This document shows positions 1 to 13,100 of a stretch of DNA of 64,000 nt, one piece after another. The stretch is from assembly GCA_030248215.1 (NCBI GenBank), contig JASANG010001256.1, forward strand, positions 1 through 64,000, read 5' to 3'. Under the pieces are notes generated by a model, which did no database searches, had not been told where the DNA came from, and was given only the letters and a program-made list of their open reading frames with translations. How positions within the stretch are numbered: position 1 is the stretch's first letter; the number at the start of each line of letters is the position of its first letter. The translations under genes were made by a program, and so were the position numbers. Source of the stretch: Enoplolaimus lenunculus. Its lineage: Eukaryota; Nematoda; Enoplea; Enoplida; Thoracostomopsidae.

Positions 1-238
1 AAGGGACCTTCTTGGAGGTAAGTCTCCCACCCCTAAGGGACCTTCTTGGAGGTAAGTCTCCCACCCCTAAGGGACCTTCTTGGAGGTAAGTCTCCCACCC
101 CTAAGGGACCTTCTTGGAGGTAAGTCTCCCACCCCTAAGGGACCTTCTTGGAGGTAAGTCTCCCACCCCTAAGGGACCTTCTTGGAGGTAAGTCTCCCAC
201 CCCTAAGGGACCTTCTTGGAGGTAAGTCTCCCACCCCT
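1..238. repeat. 34-bp tandem array, 7 exact copies
   Basis: Seven back-to-back copies of a 34-bp unit run into the window edge. Each copy contains CTTGGAGGTAAGT, a perfect match to the 5' splice-site consensus on +. It lies just before the first crb exon seen. There are no spacers, so it is not CRISPR. Confidence 0.95.
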
Positions 239-463
239 CAGGGGTTCTATGGGGAGGTTGCTGCTCCGGTCCTGGCTGTTTGTTTAGTAAATGCTTACAC
301 AATTTTATATTCAGTATCTAATATATACGTTGTTAAAATTTTCAAGTGGTCCTGTTGACAAACGCATTATTGCTAATAAACATTACGTTTAAACTGAAAA
401 CTCGACTGAAACGTAAGCATAATTCATTTTTGGATGCGGAAATTTCTCCGACGGCTTAAGACG

Positions 464-908
464 ACTAAGGATTGCGCTATACTTGACGTCCAGCGCCGTC
501 GAGTGCGGTCCGTCACCGTGCGTCCCCTGTACGGCGCCGTCCATTACTCGTACGGCGCCATCCATCATCTGTACGACACCGTCCGTTAGTGTCCGTCACC
601 ATACGTTTATCGTACACTGCAAAAAATAGTGAGTCAAATTGACTCCCTGCGAAATAGGCTCTACGGGACTACACAAATTGAGTCAAATCAGACTCCACCA
701 GACTCCGACTCACTTAGTCGCACGTTTGATTCTGGCGGAGTCGAATTTGACTCAGTTTGTGTAGTCCCGTAGAGCCTATTTCGGAGGGAGTCAATTTGAC
801 TCACCATTTTTTGCAGTGTACGTGAATTATTTGCGTACGATACCGCACGGTGACGGACGGCGCCATAGGGGTGATGGACGGCGCCGCTCGTCAACAAAAG
901 TATAGCGG
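464..908. mobile_element. MITE family G (TIR AAGGATTGCGCTATACTT) with nested CACTG MITE
   Basis: Ends AAGGATTGCGCTATACTTGACGTCC and its inverted partner (GTCAACAAAAGTATAGC) bracket a GC-rich palindromic body of GGCGCCGTCC words. A CACTG-ended MITE (615-818) is inserted near the middle. Other family members lie at 11887-11998, 16140-16230 and 17975-18075. Confidence 0.75.
615..818. mobile_element. MITE family C1 (CACTGCAAAAAA ends), nested copy
   Basis: Starts CACTGCAAAAAAT and ends ATTTTTTGCAGTG, with near-perfect inverted halves built from GAGTCAAATTGACTC-like words. It is flanked by TA on both sides. CACTG termini with a 2-bp duplication fit CACTA/EnSpm elements. Confidence 0.85.
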
Positions 909-944
909 ATCCGTAAACATGACGGGTGTTTTGGTTTTTGGCAG

Positions 945-1133
945 ATATTTTTGAATCACCCAAGGCCGCATCAATCAAGCCCGCATTTGTGGACGTTTAC
1001 CTCCGACCAATTGCGTCTTGTCAGAAGCAAACCATACGATTTCTTTTGACCGGACTCTTCAGGTCGTGGGCTGTCATGAACCAGAGTGCATCGATAAACT
1101 TAAGCATTAATACCCAGAACGTCTATTTTCAAG
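945..1133 (+). CDS. crb: crb exon (start of last laminin-G-like domain)
   Basis: This is a 189-nt exon, phase 1 at both ends, between acceptor TTTTTGGCAG and donor GTTTAA. It reads on from an upstream exon outside the window. Its end (SINLSINTQNVYFQ) joins in frame to the 33-nt exon at 23707, giving the pattern expected of laminin-G strands (sheet, then G-S-I-F-V-L-I-N). The ATG at 926 lies in the intron before the acceptor and is not a start. Assignment to this gene depends on phase agreement and the joined sequence across a 22.6-kb intron, so it is less certain than the 3' exons. An EST or RNA read across the junction would settle it. Confidence 0.6.
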
Positions 1134-4100
1134 GTTTAAAAAAATTAGCATATGCTAGTCAAAGTGTTTGCAGTATTGTCAATCCCGCCATTTTACTAAT
1201 TTACATACCACGCATGTATATAAAAATCGGCTGGAATGCTGCCGAAAATACGTATGTGGAGCGTTTCAGCTTTGATAATATATATTTTAAGCTAGAAACT
1301 ATTTCTAGCCCAATAATGACAATAATTGCTCAATAATTTTGTCTAGAAATTATAAAAAATTATGTCAAAGTCTTAAAATTTAAGAGTGGATATTTGAAGT
1401 GGCGGCTTAAATTCTATCAGGTGGAACAGTCCTATGTACATGGATGTGCGGTCTCGGTCAAATGGCAGTGGTACAGTATTCGCTTAAGGATCTGTAGGCT
1501 GAGAATTCGATCCCCGCTCTCGAGGTCCGCTTTTCCAGCTGCTTAGTTGAAAGGTCTGAAGTCCCGGTTTCTACCTAGACTGACAGGCGCTACATATAAT
1601 AGTGAAATAAAGCTTACGAGCGACAAACCAAACGCAATTGTAATACTAAATTTTGACACAATATTTTGGTTTTTATTCCTGCTGGCCAAGGTGTCGGCTT
1701 GGATATGGCTCGTCCTGCATTCGCCAATGCCATCACGAGCAATAACTTCTTATGCAGTCGTTTCTCGCTCAGTGCAATTCTGTGATTGCAGACTGCATGC
1801 AATTGCAACTGCAATTATATGACAAACAGTACAACAACGCAATTTTGTTTACAACAGCATAGTACTGCAATGTAGAAGTGTGCGATATACAGTTCGTTTC
1901 GTCTATACCGTATATTCACAGTGTTATACTATTTTCTATCCCTATAAATCTAAATTTTACATCTGACGTTTTTGATTACGTAGTCGCAATGTTTAGTGGG
2001 AGACAAGACTGCAGGGGACAGGGTTGATAATTAAAATTTAAACCGGTGTTTTGAAGCTATTTTGATGATAATTTTGGGTGGTTTTGGAATTTTTTAAAGT
2101 ATATGCTTCTATCAAATAAGAGGGGCTTTAATTGGAAGCACCCAAACGTTGTACGATTAGAAATAAACGGGGAACAGGGTTGATAGTTCAACTGGCTAAT
2201 GTATAGAACAGGGCCAGTAGTGTAAGCATGTTTCTAAGCCTAAGCGTAAACACGACCTTACACCTAAGCCCGTATTCTCAAGTAGCACCTATCACCCGTT
2301 GGCGATACGTCCTGTAACTTTGGTACCAGCGCATAGTGAGGTTCGAAATTCAGCGCATTGTTTGCGTTTGAGTTGCCTTACTGCTGTACCAATTTTGAGA
2401 TCTGCAATTGCAGCATTTCGTCAGTTTGAAAACCTATCGCTTACTGATGATAGGTTCTATAGGCATTTGGGAATATGGGCCCAAAGCCTAAGCGTAAGCA
2501 AAAAATTCACATCAATTAAAGTTCGCCGTATAAGTATAATCGATCCAAAAATTTGTCTAAAGCTAAAAGCATCTTCTATTGCAGTTCCGCAGAAAAACGT
2601 TCCACCCCTGATCTTTACATGGGCCGTTCAACTGAATCCGCTTTTTTGAACTCAAGGTCTTTGGTTTTTTTTGGAAATTTTTTGTTTCTCTTCCTAAAAC
2701 CAAAGTTACCATTTTAGTGCCATGTGCGAGATTGAACGGAAATACCCAAATGGACTACGGTAAGAACGATCTGGTAACCAAACCTGATTGCCGCCAAAAA
2801 CGGGTTTTGAACCTGAAATGTCGGTAGGTTTTTAGGTTTTATTGCATTTAGCAGTGAGTTCTTCATTTTGTACTACAGAGGCCTTTAATTAATATCGCCT
2901 GCTCAAGCTTTAATTGTTACTGCCCAAACGTTTAAGGATGGGTTAAAATTCTCAGTAGTTCCTATCGTTTGTAACACAGCAAAAAATGACGAGTCAAATT
3001 GACTCTCTCTGAAATATGCTCTACGGGACTACACAAACTGAGTCAAATTCGACTCCACCAGAGTCAATGTAGACTCATTAAGTTGCACGTTTTACTCTGG
3101 CAGAGTCAAATTCGACTTAGTTTGTGTAGTCTCGTATAGTCTATTTCAGAGGAAGTCAATTTGACTGACCATTTTTTTACAGTGTAGTAAGCTTTCAAAC
3201 TGACAGCAAACAATCAACTGGTATTCTGTGTACCAGAAGGTTAAAAATACCGGGCCAGATTGCGCAATTTTAGGGCACCAAACCATAAATTGATTTCCGT
3301 CAAATACTGTTATATGGCACTTAAAGTTTGTTTACCGTGAAACGTAGCATTTTTCAATTGGCTTCTCCTGAAAACAAGAGCGCAAACCCGTAGCCAGCTC
3401 GTGTTGCTAGGGAGGGCTAAAAAATTTTCACGAGGGGCATTCAAGGGTATTTATTGACTTGCAAACAAGGTTAAGAATTTTCTAGGGGGGGCAAAATTTT
3501 TCCAAGGGAGGCTGAGCCCCTCCTGGCCCCGTCCTTGGCTACGGGCCTGCAGGAGCGTCTGCAGCAAAATTATATTTGGCTGGGGAGAGGCACCGAATCA
3601 TTTTGCAGGCCTCTACAATTGTAATTCAAGATTGTTTACTTTTAGACCGAGTTTACCAGCCAAATTTTGACGGGGACACGGGCTCCCAGTACTCCCCCGT
3701 GCGGATTTCCTGTAAAGTATTTCAAACTTACTGAACGATTGGATTGTTGCGCAAATCACTGCAAAAGACACCTGCCACTTAAAAGGTTATTTCTCCCGAT
3801 AAATGATAAATATATATTCTTTTTCCGCAACCGAGTTTAGCGAATGGGATCTTTTATTAGACGTCTTTATCCAGACGATCCTAAACTTAGGTAATCCGAC
3901 ATTTTTGATCCGTCCACAAATTTAGAGACGTTTATCAATGCTGATGGACATTTTACCCTCAGACTCGTCTCATGTTGACAATTTCCACAAAATTCCTCTC
4001 ATGGACGATTACGAAATGCAATTTATCTGTTATTTGCTTTTGTATGAGCACACGGATTACAGCGTTATAAAAGGGATCACATAAAGGTTTAGCGGACAGC

Positions 4101-7100
4101 TTGAAAAGGGCGACCGGCCCCCGCCACGGTATTACAAAAACTATTAAAATACATGGTTTTGTGAATAATTTCTTGACGAGGTCTTTGCGATAAGTCGAAC
4201 GATTATGGGACCACAAAAATTCGGACGGTCCAATTTTCGGCAGTCTTGCGCCATAAGTCGAACGGCTTATGGGACTGCAAACGGGACCGCAAAAATTCGG
4301 ACGGTCCAATTTTTGGCAGTCTTCGCCATAAGTCGAACGCTTATGGGACTGCAAACGGGACCACAAAAATTCGGACGGTCCAATTTTCGGCAGTCTTGCG
4401 CCATAAGTCGGACGCTTATGGGACTGCAAACGGGACCACAAAAATTCGGACGGTCCAATTTTCGGCAGTCTTGCGCCATAAGTCGGACGCTTATGGGACT
4501 GCAAACGGGACCACAAAAATTCGGACGGTCCAATTTTCGGCAGTCTTGCGCCATAAGTCGGACGCTTATGGGACTGCAAACGGGACCACAAAAATTCGGA
4601 CGGTCCAATTTTCGGCAGTCTTGCGCCATAAGTCGGACGCTTAAGGGACCACAAAAATTCGGACAGTCCAATTTTTGGCAGTCTTCGCCATAAGTCGAAC
4701 GCTTATGGGACTGCAAACGGGACCACAAAAATTCGGACGGTCCAATTTTCGGCAGTCTTGCGCCATAAGTCGGACGCTTATGGGACTGCAAACGGGACCA
4801 CAAAAATTCGGACGGTCCAATTTTCGGCAGTCTTGCGCCATAAGTCGGACGCTTATGGGACTGCAAACGGGACCACAAAAATTCGGACGGTCCAATTTTC
4901 GGCAGTCTTGCGCCATAAGTCGGACGCTTATGGGACTGCAAACGGGACCACAAAAATTCGGACGGTCCAATTTTCGGCAGTCTTGCGCCATAAGTCGGAC
5001 GCTTATGGGACTGCAAAACGGGACCACAAAAATTCGGACGGTCCAATTTTCGGCAGTCTTGCGCCATAAGTCGGACGCTTATGGGACTGCAAACGGGACC
5101 ACAAAAATTCGGACGGTCCAATTTTCGGCAGTCTTGCGCCATAAGTCGGTCGCTTATGGGACTGAAAACAAACGGGACCACAAAAATTCGGACGGTCCAA
5201 TTTTTGGCAGTCTTGCGCCATAAGTCGGACGCTTATGGGACTGCAAACGGGACCACAAAAATTCGGACGGTCCAATTTTCGGCAGTCTTGCGCCATAAGT
5301 CGGACGCTTATGGGACTGCAAACGGGACCACAAAAATTCGGACGGTCCAATTTTCGGCAGTCTTGCGCCATAAGTCGGACGCGTATGGGACTGCGAACGG
5401 GACCACAAAAATTCGGACGGTCCAATTTTCGGCAGTCTTGCGCCATAAGTCGGACGCTTATGGGACTGCAAACGGGACCACAAAAATTCGGACGGTCCAA
5501 TTTTCGGCAGTCTTGCGCCATAAGTCGGACGCTTATGGGACTGCAAACGGGACCACAAAAATTCGGACGGTCCAATTTTCGGCAGTCCTGCGCCAAAACG
5601 GGGACTCATCGGACTGCACACGGGACCACAAAAATTCGGACGGTCCAATTTTCGGCAGTCTTGCGCCATAAGTCGGACGCTTAAGGGACCACAAAAATTC
5701 GGACAGTCCAATTTTTGGCAGTCTTCGCCATAAGTCGAACGCTTATGGGACTGCAAACGGGACCACAAAAAATTCGGACGGTCCAATTTTCGGCAGTCTT
5801 GCGCCATAAGTCGGACGCTTATGGGACTGCAAACGGGACCACCAAAATTCGGACGGTCCAATTTTAGGCAGTCTTGCGCCATAAGTCGGACGCTTATGGG
5901 GATGCAAACGGGACCACACAAATTCGGACGGTCTAATTTTCGGCAGTCTTGCGCCATAAGTCGAACGGCTTATGGGACTGCAAATGGGACCGCAAAAATG
6001 AGGACGGTCCAATTTTCGCCAATGACGGCCAGTCGGTACGTCACTGGCAAAAATTGAACGCAACAAATTCGAAATTCTACAAAATTTGCATACTTTATTT
6101 TATTCCAAAGTTTATCATCGAGTATTGATTGTAGGTAAAGTTTAATTTTCTAAAAAATTACTAACTTCGGCCCAAGTAAAGATTAACGGCGGAACGTTTT
6201 TTCTGCGGAACTGCAATAATCTAAGCTTATGCTTTAGACTAAATATTTTGTTTTTTAGGCTTAGGTATAAGTTTATACTTTTGTTACGGTCCTGTTCTAT
6301 AAATTAGCCCAAGCTACTCACACATCCCTGTAAACAAACAATTGCCCCCTCGAGATCGAATCAAATACTGTACGCGGAATGGCCAAACGTGTGAGATTAA
6401 CTTGCAAATGTAGGGGTTGCTCAAAATTATCCCGATGCCCCCACCTCAAATATAATTTTCTGCGGACGTCCCATATGAACGGTTGCAGAAAAAACTACTA
6501 TAACGAGTTAAAATAATTGCTTCAGTGTGTTGTTATTTCTTTTTTAACGCTTTTTTCATTATGTTATATATTTTGTATCTCATATAATTAGCTTTTGATA
6601 CGCTATTTTATAGGCTTGAAATATTTACAAGTAGGAGTGCATAAAATTGTATAGGGCCAATAATACTCAAAAATTATAAGTAAGGATCAAGGAATGTGTT
6701 CAATTTTGGTTGACGGATTAAGGATTTGTCGGTGCCAAAGGATACCAGTGCTTGAGCAGGCAGGGGTGGGGGCTTCCTCGATATTCCAGGGTGGAGGTCC
6801 ACAAACTCGCGAGCGAGAAGCCAGACGCATTTTAAAACTTAAGTGGTTTTGGCTTCAACCGGTTACGGCGGGGGCACCTTTAGGGGTGGCGGCCCGAACC
6901 AAATGAGGGGTATGGGCGGTGGCTGCTCCGGCCCTGGAGGATACTTTTTGCGTTGAGCAAATTTGGGATTTGAAGTTGCGTTTTTAGCGAAATTTTCTAT
7001 GATTTAAAAGATTGTCCAATGGCGTGGAATGTGCAAAAATGACGAATTTGAATTCTAATGTCGTCATATTTGTCACCTACTTTAGCAACAAACCGTATTG

Positions 7101-10100
7101 TCAGCTTGGCGCATGTTGCTTTAAGGGGCGTCCAGGTTTTTGATGGGAAAAGAGAGGAGAAGAAATTTCTAGCTTAAAAACACATTTGCAACGGTTATGC
7201 TTAGGATTAGGCTTAGGAACACATTTTTGCAACGGTTATGCTTAGGATTAGGCTTAGGAACACATTTTTGCAACGGTTATGCTTAGGATTAGGCTTAGGA
7301 ACACATTTTTGCAACGGTTATGCTTAGGATTAGGCTTAGGAACACATTTTTGCAACGGTTATGCTTAGGATTAGGCTTTGGAACACATTTTTGCAACGGT
7401 TATGCTTAGGCTTAGGCTTAGGAACACATTTTTGCAACGGTTATGCTTAGGATTAGGCTTAGGAATACGCTTAATCTGCTGTTACGCCTCTTAAAGTAAC
7501 ATTGGCCGTCAGCTTCATATTTGCCTGTGTTTATATAGACTGAACAATATGACTGCACCATATAGACGATGCCTGAAGATCCTTAGATTGACTTTTTGGC
7601 CCAAGTATAGAACAGGGCCGGAACAGTAGTATTGGCATATTCCTAAGCCTAAGCGTAAGGATGAGCGGATTCCTAGCCTAAACCTGACCAAAAAAGTAAG
7701 TCTAAAGCTTAAACTGGTTCTATTACAGCGCATCCGCAAAACGATCCGGCCCTGTTCTATACATGGGCCAACTTTTTTAGACTTTTGCAACAACTGACCT
7801 AAAGCCTTAATGTGAAAGAAAAGGGTACAAGGGCCAAAATTACCTCGACAATGGTCTAAACTAATCTTTAAGGAACCATCGAATACCACGAATCTGATTG
7901 ATTAGAAATTTTCGATAGAGCTCATATAACGGCGTATTCGTAAATGCGAACTAATAGCCATACCTGGTATTCTATTTTGATATATTCTGAATAAAGCTAA
8001 CAGCGACAGGTAACCGAATGGAGCGCAATTAAAAATTGGTTTACGCCGCTGGCCATGGTATACGGTAATTGGCGTTGCGTGGCGCACTGCGTCGAACTAA
8101 AGTTATCTTGAACAAGTAAAAATTTCTTACAAAAAACATTTGGCACCAAAGTTTGCCTAAAACTTTTGTAAAGCTAAAAATTTTATAAATTATAAATCGT
8201 CACGCCCGTAGCCAAATTACCTAGCGGTGAGCTATTGTAGTGACTCGAATAAGTGGGATAGTCAGAAGAGGGTCCAGGAAATAATCAGTTACCAAAGGTG
8301 GTGGAACGTGGGTTAAAATTAATAACAGTCTGTAACCAAATAACACGGGGTACCGTCTGGAGAGGCCAACTAAATATTAGTTCCACATCTTATTCAGGTC
8401 ACTACAGTAAACATTTTTCACGATGGCATACAAGGGTTTTCGATGACCTGCAAGCAAGGTTGAAAAATTTCTGGGGGGGGGCAAAATTTCACCAAGAAGA
8501 AATGAGCCCCCCCTTTGGCTACGGGCCCGTTCGTCTTCCTGGATTTGCACCAGATGGTAATGGTATACTTTCACCTGATTCCTAATGAGTGTTTTTGAAA
8601 TTGAAACTCAACGCTTAATGTATATTTACAAGTTTCCAACTCTGAGTATAGTTTTCAACTGAAATCTGATTAAAGCAAGTTTCAATATTCGATAATTTAT
8701 AAATAGAATCTACTGTCAGTCTGTGTTCCAGCTAAAGTTAAACTGGGTCATTGGTTGATTCTGCGAAGCTTAAAATCTGTACCAACTGATAAACTTTTTG
8801 TTTCGATTTCTGATTATAATTTAGGAATACTGTATCAATGTTCCAGCTGGTCGCTGGTATGGTAATTGTATAACAAATAGCGACGACCAATGTATAGAAC
8901 AGGGCCGTAACAGTAGTATAGCACATTTTTAAACCTAAGCAAAAAATTAGTCTAAAGCTTAAAGCTTGCACTATTGCAGTCCCACAGAAAAACGTTCAAC
9001 CACTGATTTGTAAATGGGCCGCAATACTCGAATGGTGTTAAATTAACTTTAGTTGCATTTTTTGCAACTGCATTTGGTAACGCATGCATATGCGTACAGG
9101 TAGGAACTTGATAATACGTATTTTGTGCAGTTAGGCTGTGAGCTCTAGCAATATAGTTTGATATTGATAAACCATATTTTGCCAGAACAGATTTTCCAAA
9201 AATTAGTATTATAATTGATATTAACAATAGTTATATGTATCATTACAACTAAATAATACACAGAACTTTTGCCTTTTCAACGCTCACTGACTAGCTTATG
9301 AGTCATCCACGTTATAATGCGCGCGCTAATGTAAAAATGCCACCCGGTAAGGATCTGTGTGCAAAACGAAGCTGTAACTAGCGTTTCAGGTACAATCCCA
9401 CGCGCAGACATTTTTTCGCAGTAACGCGAGCAGTATAACGTGGATGACAAATTAGTTAATATCGTATGTTTTTCACCTTAAACCCTTAAACGTTCGTCGC
9501 AGGTAAAAACTGTCAATTTTTTACCACCCGCGTGATACAAATCTTTACTCGTTGATGTATACTCGCGGCTCAACTTTTACACCCGATCCGAGTTTACCCA
9601 CGGGCGCCCGCGGGTAAAATGCCACTCTGGTTAAATGTACCATATTGAAAAAATAAATTGCTGTTATAAATCAGACGCTGCCGTAATGCGCCTGAGTGAA
9701 AATTGGTTACTAATTAATGATAGATGCTACACACATTTCAGAATATGGCAAAATGATTAGCTTAATTTGGTTTTCGGAAACCTAAATATATTTTCGCGTT
9801 TTGGCAAAAATATGTTGATTTGGGTTAGCGTATGCAAACCAACGTTTACCATATGGTTCTGGTTTGCGTTTGGTGACCTTTGCCTGACGCATGTTTATTG
9901 CCGCATGGTACAGCAAATCAATTTGTAAGCAAAAATTTTTCGACGTGCACAAGCATAGCACCACCCCCGTAATGAAATAGTGATTCTATTTCGATCTGTG
10001 TCATTACACTGCAAAAAATAGTGAGTCAAATTGACTCTTTCCGAAATAGGCTCTACGGGATTACACAAACTGAGTCAAATTCGACTCCGCCAGAGTCAAA

Positions 10101-13100
10101 TGTGCGACTCAGTGACTTGAATTTGATTCTAACTACCGACCGCACCTTGTACAGGCCCGTAGCCAGGTCATCTTGCTAGGCGGGAGCTAAAAAAAGTTTT
10201 CAGAAGGGGTATTCAAGGGTTTTCTATGACTTGCAAGTAAGGTTGAAAATTTTTTGGTATCTGTTACCATTTGTGATATATGTTATGTTTTATATTCTTT
10301 TGGCATGATTTTGATCTCTTTCAAAACATAAGGCTTCAAAGCTAGCCATTTTAATCGTTTCACCCCTTTGAAAAAAAATGAAAGCGTCCAAATACGAGTC
10401 CATGTAGAGATCAGGGGCAACGTTTTCTGCGTGACTGACTACTGTAAGCTTAAGCTTTAGACTTATTTTTTGTTTAGGTTTAGGTATGCATTTATTCTTA
10501 CGCTTGGGCTTAGGAATATGCTTATACTTCCGTTACGGCACTGTTCTGTACATTGGCCCAGAGGCGTAGAACGTGACACCCTACAGGGAATCTAGAAATA
10601 TGTCAAATTTGTCCGTCCAAGTTTTACTTCCATAAAATCGATACCAAATTCATATGCAACCCAAACCTTTCCCATGGGGGTGTTTTAAAATCTCATCATT
10701 GTTGTTGTTGTTGGCCCGTAGCCAACCGTGGAGCATAGGTGGGGGTGGCTTAGTCCCGCTGGAAGACTATTACCCTCCTTTAGAAAATGTTCAACCTTGC
10801 TTATAAAGTGATTGAAACCCTTGTTGGCACCTTCCTGCAAAAATTTATAGCCCCGCCGAGCAAGATGATCTGGCTAGGGGCCTGTGTTGTTGTCGTTGCA
10901 TTGAATACTCGATGCCGTACCTAAAATTCAGACCGTTTTGTTGACATTAGTATTACATTGTTGAAATGGTTAAAGATAGCATTGTTTAATCTAAACGTAT
11001 ATCTGCTATTATAACCGCTTATGTGTAAGAATTTCTAGTTCACTTTTAAAATATATTTACTATTGAACAGAAAGCACCAAAAGGTGAGTCAATGTTACTT
11101 TAAGGGGCGTAGCAGTAGATTAAACGTATACCTAAGCCTATGTCTGAGCGTTACAAAAATGAGTTCCTAAGCCTAAGCCTAAGCCTAAGCAAAAACATAT
11201 AATCCAGAATCTAAACCTACTCTTTTATAGAACCACCAGAAACGTGGACGCCGCTTAAAGTAACATGGGCCAAAAGGTGAATCGAAGATGCAGTCTTGGA
11301 GCGGATTCGTTGTTGGTCAGTTCTGTCAAAGGCAAAACTTAGTTGTTGACATCAGATTTACAAGGATTTCAATTGTTTATATCTTGACTTTCACCTGCTT
11401 TATTAGCTGCAACAATTTAACACGTGGTTATATTGGTTGTATAGTGAAAAAGTTAATACTGTAGTGACCCGAATAGAAGGGAGGGGACTGATATTTATTT
11501 GGCCTCTGCAGATAGTTCCCCCTGTTATTCGGTTACGGGCTGTAATTTATTTTTAACCCACGCTCCGCCGCCCTTCGTTGCTGATATATATCCGGTACTG
11601 ACGTTTATGGACTCTAAATATAGGGTTTAGGGACTCTATCCGCTTACGGACCCTTATTATGAATACAAACTCCTATTGGTTGGGAACCAATATGAGGCCC
11701 CCCCTCTTATTCGGGTCTACAGTACCTACTCACTAAAATTCAGTTTGACTTTTCGCTCGTTTCGCTCACGAAGATCATTCGCCTTATGCCTGGTATGCTT
11801 TGTTGGGCAATTAGCATAATTTAAAAATTCTTGTATCCGTCAATGATAATGACGTTAATAAATTAATAGAAATCCTCTGTATCGCCGACTAAGGATTGCG
11901 CTATACTTGACGTCCGGCGCCGTCCGCCTCCGGCATCCGTACGGCGCCGTACGGGTGACGGACGGCACTGGACGTCAACAAAAGTATAGCGCAACCCTAA
12001 TATCTAACAATTTTTAGACACCAACATAACAAAACACTTGTAACTTACGACACATCCAAACCAGGCCCGTAGCCAATCTGGCCCCCTGAAAAAGTTTTGC
12101 TCCCATAGAAAAATTTCAACCTTGCTTGCAACTCATTGAAAAACCTTGTATTCCCCACCGGAAAATGTAGACCCCCCTAGCAAGGTGAACTTGGTCTGAT
12201 CCAAGCCATAATCGTATGACTTGTGCAGTTTTATTTTAAAGGGTTTCATGTTACATAAACAAAACATTGTATTATTTTTATTGAAAAGTGTCAGGTAATC
12301 ACATAACGGATAAACGAGAATATATTTTCTAGCACCAGTAGGCACTTTCTCCGACTTCAATAACCACTGTCTCCCAGGGCCAAAAATTTCTACAGGTAGC
12401 TACACTTAGCTGAAAGAATATTCCTTCAAACTACGCACTCCCGGAATAAAATGATATGCATTTTTGCCTGAAAATATATTTAAAGAGGGTCACACTAATT
12501 TGTACGCTAGATTGTTTTAAAACATTTTTCAATTTTAGAAAAATGAATATTAGATGTTAACCGCCTACTCGCATAGAAACCTTCGTTTTTTCGTTGCCAC
12601 CGAAACGGTTTTTAGGCTAAACAGGTACAATAAATTAATATTTAAATAACGTTTCTGTCAAAATTTAAGTATAAACCTGTTGAAATGATTAAAAGATATA
12701 ATAATTTTGGCAAAATCGCACAAGTTCAATACTTTTGTTGGGTTTTTTGATAGCAAAGAATCACAGAAAGTAGGTTCATCGGGAGATACAAAAAAGATTG
12801 AGTTGGGACGGAGTGGCAGATAGATTGGTCGCCCAACGGGGTACAAGCTGTCCAGGCCAGTAGCCAGCTCACCTTGCTAGGGGGGTAAAAGTAGGAGGGA
12901 AGACAGAAAAGGGCCCAATATGGAGCTGAGACCCCCCTGCCCCCATCTCCCTTGGCTACAGGCCCACGCACTTGAATAATCGGCGTGTTTTTGCAACTGT
13001 TTTTTTCGATCCCAAATGAAGTATTCCGAAAATAAGTCATATTTTCAACAAATCCCGAAAAAAATGTTTACGCTTGGAAATCCGAAAAATTAAATCGTTT

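Noticed and set aside
1-238. CRISPR-like array
   Set aside because: The copies abut with no spacers, and the DNA is eukaryotic.
3959-5957. Long ORFs (up to about 300 codons) on both strands in the 4-6 kb region
   Set aside because: They are read-through of the 75-bp satellite, whose length is divisible by 3. All encode the same 25-residue repeat, with no start context or family.
12133-12360. Short ORFs inside segments A and B (also 13868-14059, 20121-20408, 21484-21675)
   Set aside because: They occur as mirrored copies because the DNA is duplicated. They have no family, splice or composition support.
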